Shown piece after piece: positions 54,190 through 62,266 of a DNA stretch of 64,000 bases. Each line of letters begins with the position of its first letter. Position 1 is the stretch's first letter. A program made the position numbers and the translations under genes. A model generated the notes under the pieces. That model was not told where the DNA came from, searched no databases, and worked only from the letters and a program-made list of their open reading frames with translations. The stretch lies in assembly GCF_002931055.1 (NCBI RefSeq), contig NZ_PSXX01000015.1, forward strand, positions 1 through 64,000. Reading direction: 5' to 3'. Source of the stretch: Pseudoclavibacter sp. AY1H1. Its GTDB lineage: Bacteria; Actinomycetota; Actinomycetes; Actinomycetales; Microbacteriaceae.

Positions 54190-55599
54190 GTGTCGCGCAC
54201 CACCGGGCCCACCACGGGGCCCGAGCAGCAGCATGCCCGGAATCCCCCGCTGGAAGGCGTTCCCGAGTCCAGTTCCGCGGGCCCCTCCACCCCCGCGGCC
54301 GACACACCCACGCACGTCTGGCGAACCCGCCGCCCGGGCCGGACCGCAACCATCGCAGGCATCGGCACGACCGTCGTCACCGCGCTCCCCGTCTTCCTCG
54401 TCGGCGGCCTGTCCATGCAGCTGCGCGCCAGCACGGGGCTCACCGAATCGATGCTCGGCATCGTCGTCGCCGCCTACTGGGGTGCGTCGGCCCTCCTCTC
54501 CCCGCTGGCCGGCAGCCTCTCGACGAGGCACGGCTTCCGCTGGGGCATGGTCATGGCCTCCTCGATCGGCGGCCTCGCCCTCATCGGCATCGCCGCCTAC
54601 ACGCCGACGTGGCAGTGGCTGCTCGTCTGGCTCATCGTCGCCGGAGCGGGGAACTCGCTCGGGCATCCACCCTCGAACGCCCTCATCGGGGTCGGCGTCT
54701 CGACCCGACGGCGCGCCCTCGCGTTCGGCCTCAAGCAGGGAGCGGTCCCCCTCGCCACCTTCAGCGCCGGCCTCGCCGTCCCCGCCCTGGGACTCACGGT
54801 CGGCTGGCAGTGGACCTTCGCGATCGCAGGAGCGCTCGCCGCCGTCGCCGTCGCGTTCCTCGCCTGGCGGGTGCCGCGAACGCCGCGAACGCCACGCGCC
54901 ACGCGCCGCACTCGAGAGCGGCTCCCCCGCGACCTGCGCGTCTTCCTCATCCTCGCCTCAGCCGCGAGCGGGCTCGGCGCCGCCCAATCGAGCGTCATCG
55001 GCGCCTTCACCGTCACGACCGCCATCGGCGTCGGCTACACGGCCGCCGTCGCGGGCCTCCTCCTCAGCCTCGGCTCGCTCGCGAACATCATCGCGAGACC
55101 CCTCGCGGGCTGGCTCGCCGACCGCGGCATCGGAGGGACCCTCACCACGGTCTCGCTCATGATGCTCTCCGGCGCCATCGGCCTCGGCGGCATGGCGCTC
55201 GCCCTCCCCTGGAGCTTCGCCACCGGCGTCGTCCTCGCCTTCGGACTCGGCTGGGGGTGGAGCGGACTGCTCCACTACGCCGTCTCCAACGCCGTGCCCC
55301 GCTTCGCAGCCCAAGCCACGGGGCTCGTGCAGTCGGGCGCCTATATCGGCAGCGCGGCTGGCCCCTTCGCGATGGGGTTCGTCTTCGAGTACTTCGGACC
55401 GACCACCGGATGGCTCGCCGCCGCCGGCATCGCACTCATCGCCGCCACCACGGCCGCCATCGCCGCACGGTTCCACCCCACGCGGCGCCGCGCGCGCGCC
55501 GAAGCCCGGGCGGGATCCCTCGAGGCATCCCGCGAGGAATCCCTGGCCGAGTCGCGCGAGGAATCCCACGTCGATGATCAGGCCGGGGCAGCCACGTGA
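54190..55599 (+). CDS. MFS transporter
   Basis: 469-residue membrane protein with about 12 spans, a Pro-rich cytoplasmic N-terminus of about 50 residues and an unusually long charged C-terminal tail with repeated AS/LAESREES. The loop between spans 2 and 3 is STRHGFRWG, near the MFS motif A, and the middle loop is basic (RTPRTPRATRRTRER). The GTG start lies 3 bases after the GntR stop. It may take up the pathway substrate or export an intermediate. Confidence 0.85.
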   Translation: MSRTTGPTTGPEQQHARNPPLEGVPESSSAGPSTPAADTPTHVWRTRRPGRTATIAGIGTTVVTALPVFLVGGLSMQLRASTGLTESMLGIVVAAYWGASALLSPLAGSLSTRHGFRWGMVMASSIGGLALIGIAAYTPTWQWLLVWLIVAGAGNSLGHPPSNALIGVGVSTRRRALAFGLKQGAVPLATFSAGLAVPALGLTVGWQWTFAIAGALAAVAVAFLAWRVPRTPRTPRATRRTRERLPRDLRVFLILASAASGLGAAQSSVIGAFTVTTAIGVGYTAAVAGLLLSLGSLANIIARPLAGWLADRGIGGTLTTVSLMMLSGAIGLGGMALALPWSFATGVVLAFGLGWGWSGLLHYAVSNAVPRFAAQATGLVQSGAYIGSAAGPFAMGFVFEYFGPTTGWLAAAGIALIAATTAAIAARFHPTRRRARAEARAGSLEASREESLAESREESHVDDQAGAAT

Positions 55600-56387
55600 A
55601 CCCGCTGGCCTTCCGCTTCCAACTCCCGCACCCCCGCAACCACATGAAGGGCACCACCATGACCCCCACGACCACCGCGTCCACAACTGCACCTGCACCT
55701 GCATCCGCTGGCGTGTCCGCTGCCGACGCCACCGCCAACCTGGCCACCGACCTCTCCGCCGACAACGACTACGCGGCCGCGGGCTTCGGACAGCGCCTCG
55801 GCTTCGGACGGAGGCCCGCGCTCATCGTCATCGACTTCGTCGACGCCTACCTCGTCGAGTCGTCTCCCCTGTACGCGGGCGTCGAGGACGAGCTCGCCTC
55901 GGCCGCACGCGTGCTGCACTCGGCGCGGGCAGCCAGCATCCCGGTGCTCTACACGGTTGTCGAGCAGGACACGGGCCCCACGGGCGGCGGGGTCTTCGCC
56001 CGCAAGGCCGCCGGTCTCGCGACCCTCGCCACGGGGTCCCCCCTCGGCGCCATCGCGGCGCCCCTCACCCCGCAGCAGGGCGAGCCGATCCTCTCCAAGA
56101 AGTACGCGAGCTCGTTCTTCGGCACCTCCCTCGCCACAGACCTGACGGTGCTCGGCTGCGACAGTGTCATCCTCGTCGGGCTCTCGACGTCCGGATGCGT
56201 GCGGGCCACCGCCGTCGACGCCTGCCAGCACGGCTTCATCCCGCTTGTGGTGCGCGATGCCGTCGGCGACCGCCGTTCGGAGCCCCACGAGGCGGCCCTC
56301 TTCGACCTCGACGCCAAGTACGCCGACGTCGTCAGCGAGCAGGATGTCGTCACCTACCTGGCGGGCCTCGCAGCCAGCTCGGCGTAG
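55596..56387 (+). CDS. Isochorismatase-family amidohydrolase
   Basis: 263-residue cysteine hydrolase. The catalytic triad is D80 (IVIDFVDAYL), K168/K169 (LSKKYASSF) and C201 (STSGCVRAT), with the family's cis-peptide region before Cys. N-carbamoylsarcosine amidase, maleamate amidohydrolase (NicF) and ureidoacrylate hydrolase belong here. With the AMDase/maleate-isomerase-like and monooxygenase genes it suggests hydrolysis of an amide made by ring cleavage. GTG overlaps the MFS stop; ATG 55644 or 55659 are alternative starts, and the first about 60 residues are low complexity. Confidence 0.87.
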   Translation: MNPLAFRFQLPHPRNHMKGTTMTPTTTASTTAPAPASAGVSAADATANLATDLSADNDYAAAGFGQRLGFGRRPALIVIDFVDAYLVESSPLYAGVEDELASAARVLHSARAASIPVLYTVVEQDTGPTGGGVFARKAAGLATLATGSPLGAIAAPLTPQQGEPILSKKYASSFFGTSLATDLTVLGCDSVILVGLSTSGCVRATAVDACQHGFIPLVVRDAVGDRRSEPHEAALFDLDAKYADVVSEQDVVTYLAGLAASSA

Positions 56388-56468
56388 GGCCACCCCCGGG
56401 CCCCGGCCGCACCACCACCGCGCCCGCCGCTGCTGCTGCCCCCGCTCCTGCCCCTGCCCCTGCCGAAA

Positions 56469-56518
56469 GTTGTGGCCAAGTGCCGCCGGGATTCCTCCCA
56501 ACCGCACTTCGCCACAAC
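56469..56518. repeat. REP-like palindrome, copy 1
   Basis: 50-base imperfect palindrome starting GTTGTGG and ending CCACAAC. It has the most mismatches of the three copies in the 579-base gene-free gap 56388-56966 between two convergent genes. It is followed by CTCAG and then CCGGGCAC, which recurs after copy 2. Confidence 0.8.
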
Positions 56519-56706
56519 TCTCAGCCCCGGGCACGATGCTCTGGATGCGGACGCCGGGGCGCGGGGCCCGGCGCGGGCCCGAGGCTCCGCCGCACATCTC
56601 GCCACCAGCCAGCCCCAGAGACGCCGCCCACCACACTGCAACCACTGCCACTGCCCCTTCGCACGCGCCCCTGCAGCCCCAGCCCCTGCCCCTGCCCCTG
56701 CCCAAG

Positions 56707-56756
56707 GTTGTGGCAAAGTGCCGTCGGGATCCCTCCCGACCGCACTTCGCCACAAC
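56707..56756. repeat. REP-like palindrome, copy 2
   Basis: 50 bases with arms GTTGTGGCAAAGTGCC and its near complement ending CGCCACAAC. It is preceded by a run of CCTGCC units and followed by CTCTCGGCGCCGGGCAC. Confidence 0.85.
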
Positions 56757-56878
56757 TCTCGGCGCCGGGCACAGACGCGGACGCAAGCCGCACGTCGCCC
56801 GCACCGGTCCGCGCACAACTAGCGCAGGGCCGACACTGGCCCCACCGTCACCGTCCGTCACCGGCACCTCTTCACAAG

Positions 56879-56928
56879 GTTGTGGCGAAGCGCCGTCGGG
56901 ATTTCTCCCGACCGCGCTTCGCCACAAC
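56879..56928. repeat. REP-like palindrome, copy 3
   Basis: 50 bases and nearly perfect arms (one mismatch within 23 bases). Compared with copy 2, both arms change together (AAGTGCC to AAGCGCC, and GCACTT to GCGCTT), so base pairing is kept. It lies 39 bases past the end of the minus-strand SDR gene. Confidence 0.85.
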
Positions 56929-56966
56929 TCTCAGCGCCGGACGGGGGCGGGTGGCGCGGGCGCGGC

Positions 56967-57794
56967 TCAGCCTGCGACGACGTGCGGGGCGCTCGCCGCG
57001 GTGAACGCCTCCGCGTCCGGAAGCGACGGATCCCACAGCTTCGCGATGACACGCGCCCCGGAGACGTGCGCGCTGCCGGTCGAGCACAGCCAGACAGCCG
57101 GCGCCGCCATGACGTCGGGGGCCAGCAGGTTGCCATCCGCCCCCTTCCTGTCGGGGCCCGAGGGCAGCAGCTCCGTGTCGGCGGCGCCACCCGGCAGCAG
57201 CAGGTTGACGGTCACCCCGCTGCCGGCCAGGTCGGTGGCCCACGAGCGTGTCATCGCCTCGAGCGCCGCCTTCGACGGCCCGTACGGTGCGTACCCGGGC
57301 CTGATCATGGTCTGCGCGCTCGTCGAGACGTTGACGATCCGCCCTTCCCGCTGCGCGAGGAAGAGCGGCATCACGGCCTGCGACATGACGAACGGACCGT
57401 TGACGTTGGTGTCGATGATCTGCGACCACGTCGCGGCAGGCACATCCCAGAAGTGCACCGGGTCGGTCGTGAAGGTCTCGCTGACGAGGCGCATGCCGCG
57501 TCCCGCGTTGTTGACGAGGGCGTGCACACCCCCGAATCGCTGGACGGTGGCGTCGACGACCTCCTGCGCTCGCTTCGGGTCGCTCACGTCCGCGACCATC
57601 GGCAGCAGCATTTCAGCACCGCCCGGCAGCTCGGCGGCCTCCGCGACGACCTCGTCAAGGGCGGCGGATGCCCCGCTCGCGGTGATCGTTACGGCGTAGC
57701 CCGCCGCTCGCAGCGCGAGGGCCATGACGCGGCCGAGACCGCGGGACCCTCCAGTGACGATGGCGACTCTCGGAGAGGTGGTGTGTGCATCCAT
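56967..57794 (-). CDS. Short-chain dehydrogenase/reductase
   Basis: 275-residue classical SDR. The cofactor motif is TGGSRGLG (14-21), NNAG at 95-98, catalytic S157 (NVSTSA), Y171 and K175 (YGPSK). Shape and length fit an NAD(P)-dependent alcohol or 3-oxoacyl-type reductase; substrate unknown. The start at 57794 lies 7 bases from the palindromic operator at 57801-57816. It is divergent from the aldehyde dehydrogenase, so an alcohol-aldehyde-acid sequence is plausible. Confidence 0.88.
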   Translation of the reverse strand: MDAHTTSPRVAIVTGGSRGLGRVMALALRAAGYAVTITASGASAALDEVVAEAAELPGGAEMLLPMVADVSDPKRAQEVVDATVQRFGGVHALVNNAGRGMRLVSETFTTDPVHFWDVPAATWSQIIDTNVNGPFVMSQAVMPLFLAQREGRIVNVSTSAQTMIRPGYAPYGPSKAALEAMTRSWATDLAGSGVTVNLLLPGGAADTELLPSGPDRKGADGNLLAPDVMAAPAVWLCSTGSAHVSGARVIAKLWDPSLPDAEAFTAASAPHVVAG

Positions 57795-57800
57795 GCAGCT

Positions 57801-57878
57801 AGATTGCGTGCAATCTTGACTTATTGGGTGCGATTGGCGGATCTTTTCACACGATTGCAACATGGATTGCATGCGATC
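57801..57878. promoter_or_regulatory. Paired GATTGCATGCAATC-type operators between SDR and ALDH
   Basis: AGATTGCGTGCAATCT (57801-57816) has 7-base perfect arms. GATTGCATGCGATC (57865-57878) is a second copy with one arm mismatch, and a half site GATTGCAA (57853-57860) lies between. Each full site is close to one divergent start. The motif is the same as at 45521-45585. Confidence 0.72.
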
Positions 57879-57897
57879 TTCGCATCGGGCGTCGATC

Positions 57898-59388
57898 ATG
57901 GACACCATGCATCTCGACTCCTTCATCAACGGCCGCCGAGTGGCCTCGCCCGCGTCGCTCGCAGTGGTCAGCCCCATCGACGGGCACACCGTCGTCGGTT
58001 CCGTCGCGAACGCGAGCCCCGAGCAGGTGCGGGATGCGCTTGCCGCAGCCCGGACCGCAGCTCCGCTCTGGGCGGCGGTCCCGGCAGCCGACCGCGCGCG
58101 ACAGCTCTCGGACGCGACCGAGGACGCCGCGGCGAACCCCGACCACTCCGGGCACCTCATCGCGAGCGAGATGGGCAAGCCCGCACAGGACGCGCACGGC
58201 GAGTTCCAGTTCGCCCGGCACCTCGCGAAGTTCTGCGCCGAGCACCTCGACGCGGTCTGCGCCGAGCAGCTCATCGACGATGCCGAGGGCACCCTGCTGC
58301 GCGTCGTCGAACCCATGGGCGTCGTCGCCGCCATCACCCCGTGGAACGCGCCCGTCATCCTCGCCGCACTCAAGGTCATCCCGGCGCTCATGACCGGCAA
58401 CACCATGGTGCTCAAGCCCTCACCGCTCGCGCCCCTCGCCGTCACCGCGTTCTACTCCGCGATCGCCGCCAGACTGCCCGCCGGTGTCCTGAACCTCGTC
58501 AACGGCGAAGGCGAGACGGGAAGCGCACTCGTCGAGAGCCCCGACGTCGACCTCATCTCCTTCACGGGCGGCCCCGCCGCGGCCCGAGCCATCGGAGCAG
58601 CCGCCGCCCGCACCATCCGCCCCACCGTCATGGAGCTCGGCGGCAACGACGCGGCGATCCTCCTCGACGACGCCGACTGGGGCCCGGAGCTCGCCGAGCG
58701 GGTCGTGTTCGGTGCCATGCTGACGAGCGGGCAGGTGTGCATGGCCATCAAGCGCGTCTACGTTCCCCGCGAGCGCCACGACGCCTTCGTCGCCGACCTC
58801 GTGGCCGCCGCCGAGCGAGTCCTGCGGGTCGGAGACCCGAGGGTCGAGGGCGTGACGATCGGCCCCGTCATCAGCGGCGACGCGCGCGCACGCCTCGAAG
58901 CCCTCCGCGAGCGGTCAGCGGATGCGGGCGGGACCGTCACCGAGATCGGCACGCTCGACGAGTCCATCACCCCCGGCGGCCATTGGGTTCGGCCCGCGAT
59001 CGTCACGGGCCTGCGCGACACGGACGAGCTCGTCCGCGAGGAGCAGTTCGGGCCGCTCCTCCCGATCCTCGCCTACGACACCGTCGACGAGGCCATCGAG
59101 CGAGCGAACGGGGTCGAGCACGGGCTTGCCTCGTCGGTGTGGAGCGTCGACATTCCGCGAGCGCAGGCCGTCGCGCGCCGACTCAGAGCGGGGTTCACGT
59201 TCATCAACTGCGCCAACCGTGCCGGAGTATCCCTCCGAGCCCCGATGGGTGGGCGCGGGGTCAGCGGCCACGGGCGAGAGTTCGGGGAGCTCGGCCTCTC
59301 CGAGTACGTGCAGAGCCACAGCATCAACTATCCGGCGACGGCACGGGTCGGAGCGGTGATGGCCGCGAACCGGTACCCGGGATCCTGA
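57898..59388 (+). CDS. Aldehyde dehydrogenase, succinate-semialdehyde-dehydrogenase-like
   Basis: 496-residue NAD(P)-dependent aldehyde dehydrogenase with the oxyanion Asn N150 (TPWNAP), general base E246 (MELGGND) and catalytic Cys C281 (GQVCMAIKR). The short form and VCMA context resemble the SSADH/benzaldehyde-dehydrogenase branch. It oxidises an aldehyde to the acid. The ATG at 57898 lacks a clear ribosome site, and ATG 57907 is possible. The operator copy at 57865-57878 is about 20 bases upstream. Confidence 0.9.
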   Translation: MDTMHLDSFINGRRVASPASLAVVSPIDGHTVVGSVANASPEQVRDALAAARTAAPLWAAVPAADRARQLSDATEDAAANPDHSGHLIASEMGKPAQDAHGEFQFARHLAKFCAEHLDAVCAEQLIDDAEGTLLRVVEPMGVVAAITPWNAPVILAALKVIPALMTGNTMVLKPSPLAPLAVTAFYSAIAARLPAGVLNLVNGEGETGSALVESPDVDLISFTGGPAAARAIGAAAARTIRPTVMELGGNDAAILLDDADWGPELAERVVFGAMLTSGQVCMAIKRVYVPRERHDAFVADLVAAAERVLRVGDPRVEGVTIGPVISGDARARLEALRERSADAGGTVTEIGTLDESITPGGHWVRPAIVTGLRDTDELVREEQFGPLLPILAYDTVDEAIERANGVEHGLASSVWSVDIPRAQAVARRLRAGFTFINCANRAGVSLRAPMGGRGVSGHGREFGELGLSEYVQSHSINYPATARVGAVMAANRYPGS

Positions 59389-59527
59389 ACGGCACGGGCC
59401 CGCGGGGAACGGCGCGTACTCCTCGAGCGCGGCGCCGCCCTGCCGAGCCCCGCCCTGCCAAGCACGATGCGGATTCGCCGAGCGCTGCGAGGAGGGACCC
59501 CGAAGCGTGCCGCCCAGTCGGTGCCGC

Positions 59528-59848
59528 TCAGCGCGTGCCGGTCCCGCGCATCCAGTCGTCGCCGTTGCCGCTGAGCGACTCCTGCACCGCGGCCTCGGCG
59601 TCGCTGAGCGCACGCTCGGCGGCGTCGAGCTCGAGCTTCGTCGCGCGCTCCGCGTCGAGGCGCTCACGGTCGGCGGCCTGCCGCTCTGCGCGCTCCGAGA
59701 GCGACAGGGACAGGGAGTCGGGCAGCTGCAGGTCCTCGCTGCGGAGGGCCGCGAGCCGCGACCTCAACTCTCGCGTGCGGAGGTATGCCTCGCGGACGCG
59801 AAGCATGCGCTCCGACTGCTGGCCTGCTTCGTTCGCGCTCCCATTCAC
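59528..59848 (-). CDS. Small coiled-coil protein
   Basis: 106-residue hypothetical protein, highly charged and predicted helical: heptad-like stretches LRVREAYLRTRELRSRLAALR and RERLDAERATKLELDAAERALSDAEAAV. The start is GTG 59848. No signal peptide or known domain. It ends toward the ALDH gene after a 139-base gap. Codon use is normal for the host, so it is probably real; function unknown. Confidence 0.55.
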   Translation of the reverse strand: MNGSANEAGQQSERMLRVREAYLRTRELRSRLAALRSEDLQLPDSLSLSLSERAERQAADRERLDAERATKLELDAAERALSDAEAAVQESLSGNGDDWMRGTGTR

Positions 59849-59876
59849 AGCACCGAGCCTAGAGCGTCCCGCGGGG

Positions 59877-60203
59877 TCACACCGCCAGCGACGTCGCCCT
59901 GGCGGGTGCCGGCTCCTGGCAGATGCGCATCCCGGTCGGCGAGTTGGCGGAGGCGATGATGGCGCGCACCCAGTCATCGTTGATCGCGGGGAGGCGTCCG
60001 CCGATGAAACGGAACCGAAGGTCGGTCGTTGGGCTTATCCAGAGCGTCTCCCGACCGCTGCCCTGATTCGCGGGGCGCGACATGGAGAAGGCGACGCTGT
60101 GGCCCGCCCGGAGCATGCTGAGGAGTGCGACTTTGAGATGCAGGAGCGGGCGGTCGTCGATCTCCAGCTCGTGCCCTTGACTGCCGTAGTACATGAATCC
60201 CAT
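59877..60203 (-). CDS. DUF7882-type small protein
   Basis: 108-residue protein beginning MGFMYYGSQGHELEIDDRPLLHLK, the pattern of a family found across Microbacteriaceae (short proteins starting MG.L.YG and carrying an ALLHLK segment, often mislabelled as DNA ligase). A second conserved part is LRFRFIGGRLPAINDDWV. No enzyme motif is visible. GAGGTGA lies 4 bases before the ATG. Its presence supports the family-level placement of the genome. Confidence 0.75.
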   Translation of the reverse strand: MGFMYYGSQGHELEIDDRPLLHLKVALLSMLRAGHSVAFSMSRPANQGSGRETLWISPTTDLRFRFIGGRLPAINDDWVRAIIASANSPTGMRICQEPAPARATSLAV

Positions 60204-60472
60204 GGGGTCACCTCTGGGTTGTGAGAAACCAAGGCGACGGATCCGTCTCGACCGCTCGGTGTGCGCCCCGAACAAGCGAAGGAGGGGCAGGGAGTACCGA
60301 TTGTTCTTTGAGTGTTGCACGCGAGCGGCGCATTGCCTATGTGATCACCTGATCTCACAGCCTGCCGTTATCGGATGGAGGCACGGCCTGTCAATGCGGT
60401 TGCCCGGGGATCGCATCGAGAGTTGGGTGAGGGTCCACCCCGCCGCATCACCGCGTTCGCCAAGAGGAACCC

Positions 60473-60736
60473 ATGGACTATCTCGTGCACATCAACGGCC
60501 GCGACTTCGTCGTCGGCGAGAACGCGATCGAGGGTCTGCGCTCGAGCCTGCTCGGCGCTGCCAGCGCCGGTGGCGGCTTCGTCGAGCTTCCCCACCCGAC
60601 GGCGGCGGGCACGGCAGCGCTTGTGCTGCCCGAGTCGGCGGTGTGGATCGAGCCCGTCCCCGGGGAGGTCGTGGCTGACGAGGCCGGCTTCGTGCCGGAC
60701 ATTGCCTTCGTCGACGTGGAGGCGGCGCAGCGATAG
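60473..60736 (+). CDS. Small conserved-looking hypothetical protein
   Basis: 87-residue acidic protein (MDYLVHINGRDFVVGENAIEGL at the start) with alternating strands and no Cys, signal peptide or membrane span. AAGAGGA precedes the ATG. It may be a single-domain partner of the divergent DUF7882-type gene, with which it shares a 269-base promoter gap. Family not recognised. Confidence 0.65.
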   Translation: MDYLVHINGRDFVVGENAIEGLRSSLLGAASAGGGFVELPHPTAAGTAALVLPESAVWIEPVPGEVVADEAGFVPDIAFVDVEAAQR

Positions 60737-60784
60737 CGGACGCATGCCGCGCTCCTCGTGGCCCGCACCTCGTACCGTGGGTGC

Positions 60785-61564
60785 ATGAGCATCACAGGAG
60801 AGCCCAGGGTCGCCCTCGTCACCGGCGTCGGCCGCCGCCGCTCCATCGGAGCCGCGCTGGCGATCGGTCTGGCTCGAGATGGCTGGCACCTCGCGCTCAA
60901 CCACTGGCAGGCCTACGATGACCGGCTCGGTCTCGAGCGGTCCGGTGACGACCCGCGGTCAGTGGCGCAGGAATGCCGCGAGCTCGGCGCATCCGTGGAA
61001 CTCGTCGAGGGCGACCTGAGCGACCCGGCGGTTCCGGCCATGCTCATCGGCAGGGCGCAGAGCCTCGGCACGGTCTCGGGGCTCGTCATGTCGCACGCCG
61101 AATCCGTCGACAGCTCCATCCTCACGACGAGCCTCGACAGCTGGGACCGCCACTTCGCCGTCAACGCGCGAGCGACATGGCTGCTCATCAAGGCGTTCGC
61201 CGAGCAGCTGCCCGCGACCGGACCAACGGGCGATGCTCGTGCCAGCATCGTCGCCCTCACGAGCGACCACACCGTTGAGAACCTGCCGTACGGCGCCAGC
61301 AAGGGCGCGCTCGATCGCATCGTCACGGCGGCCGCCGCGGAGCTCGCCGACAGGGGCGTTCGCGCGAACGTCATCAACCCCGGCCCGATCGACACGGGGT
61401 GGATGGACGACGCGACCCGCGCCGGGTGCCGGGAGGCGACGCCCGCCGGTCGCCTCGGGACGGCGGAGGACACCGCGAACCTCGTGCGGTTCCTGCTCTC
61501 ACCGCAGGGAGCCTGGATCAACGGGCAGGTACTGTCCAGCAACGGCGGGTTCACGGTCGGATAG
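60785..61564 (+). CDS. Short-chain dehydrogenase/reductase
   Basis: 259-residue SDR. The cofactor loop is TGVGRRRSIG (13-22), an atypical Arg-rich form that favours NADP or a divergent FabI/FabG-like binding mode; active-site Y169 and K173 (YGASK). The usual NNAG is replaced by SHAES and the catalytic Ser lies in LTSD. The substrate is unknown. It is a single gene 48 bases after the preceding small gene. Confidence 0.85.
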   Translation: MSITGEPRVALVTGVGRRRSIGAALAIGLARDGWHLALNHWQAYDDRLGLERSGDDPRSVAQECRELGASVELVEGDLSDPAVPAMLIGRAQSLGTVSGLVMSHAESVDSSILTTSLDSWDRHFAVNARATWLLIKAFAEQLPATGPTGDARASIVALTSDHTVENLPYGASKGALDRIVTAAAAELADRGVRANVINPGPIDTGWMDDATRAGCREATPAGRLGTAEDTANLVRFLLSPQGAWINGQVLSSNGGFTVG

Positions 61565-61596
61565 GTGCGGGCGGCTCGATCCGGTAGACATGACGC

Positions 61597-61932
61597 ATGA
61601 CTGCCGACCAGCGACGCCGACCGGTTCGCTTCTGGACGCTCCTGACCGTCATCATCCTGCTCGGAGTGGGGCTGGCGACGTGGCTGTTCCTCCCGGTCGC
61701 GCTGGAGGAGCACTGCGCCCAGCTCGTCGGCGCGCCGGAGACCTGCCTCGACCTGCGGCACTCGCCCGCCGGAATCCCCACCGCCTTCTCGCTCTGGTTC
61801 AACGCGCTCGGTGCGACTATCGGGGTGCCCATCATCGTCATCGTCGTCCTGCGCTTCGTTCGAGCGCAGCGTGCGACGCCACCGCCAGCGCAACCCGGCT
61901 CAGCGATCGCACCCGAGGGGCGGGCCTCGTGA
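61597..61932 (+). CDS. Small two-span membrane protein
   Basis: 111-residue protein with hydrophobic segments at about 13-34 (LLTVIILLGVGLATWLFLPV) and 67-88 (ALGATIGVPIIVIVVLRFV). The segment between them has two cysteines (C40 and C50). A Pro/Ala-rich cytoplasmic tail follows. It overlaps the next gene by 4 bases (GTGA). Both genes share the LDALD/CLDL-type loop style and are probably diverged relatives working together. Function unknown. Confidence 0.7.
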   Translation: MTADQRRRPVRFWTLLTVIILLGVGLATWLFLPVALEEHCAQLVGAPETCLDLRHSPAGIPTAFSLWFNALGATIGVPIIVIVVLRFVRAQRATPPPAQPGSAIAPEGRAS

Positions 61933-62201
61933 CGCCGCCTTTCCTGCGCCCACCTTCCACGTCCCGGATCTGGCTGTGGACGGCCGTGACCGCGATCCTC
62001 ATCTGCCTCGCGCTGGCACCCGTGTACACGTCGACGACCTGCCTCGACGCCCTCGACCCGGCGCACACCTCCTGCGAGGTCTCGCAGCTCGGCTTCGCGG
62101 GCAACCAGACCAACGGATGGCTGTGGCTCGCCGCCGTGATCGCGACCATCGCCGTCGGGTGGATTCTCGCGCGACGCCGCAGATCTCAGCCACGTCGCTG
62201 A
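61929..62201 (+). CDS. Small two-span membrane protein
   Basis: 90-residue protein with two hydrophobic segments (about 14-31 and 63-82) separated by a loop with two cysteines (TTCLDALDPAHTSCEV) and ending in a basic tail RRRRSQPRR. It begins with GTG, coupled to the preceding membrane-protein gene. The paired loop cysteines could form a disulfide outside the membrane. Family unknown. Confidence 0.7.
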   Translation: MTPPFLRPPSTSRIWLWTAVTAILICLALAPVYTSTTCLDALDPAHTSCEVSQLGFAGNQTNGWLWLAAVIATIAVGWILARRRRSQPRR

Positions 62202-62266
62202 AGCACCGCCCGTGCCCCCAGATCTGCCCCCAGACCGGTCGCGCCCTCCCCTGCTAGCTTGAGCGC

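Noticed and set aside
60339-60358. CRP-like site TGTGA...TCACA upstream of the small gene at 60473
   Set aside because: The spacing is 10 bases instead of 6, and no CRP-regulated context is visible.
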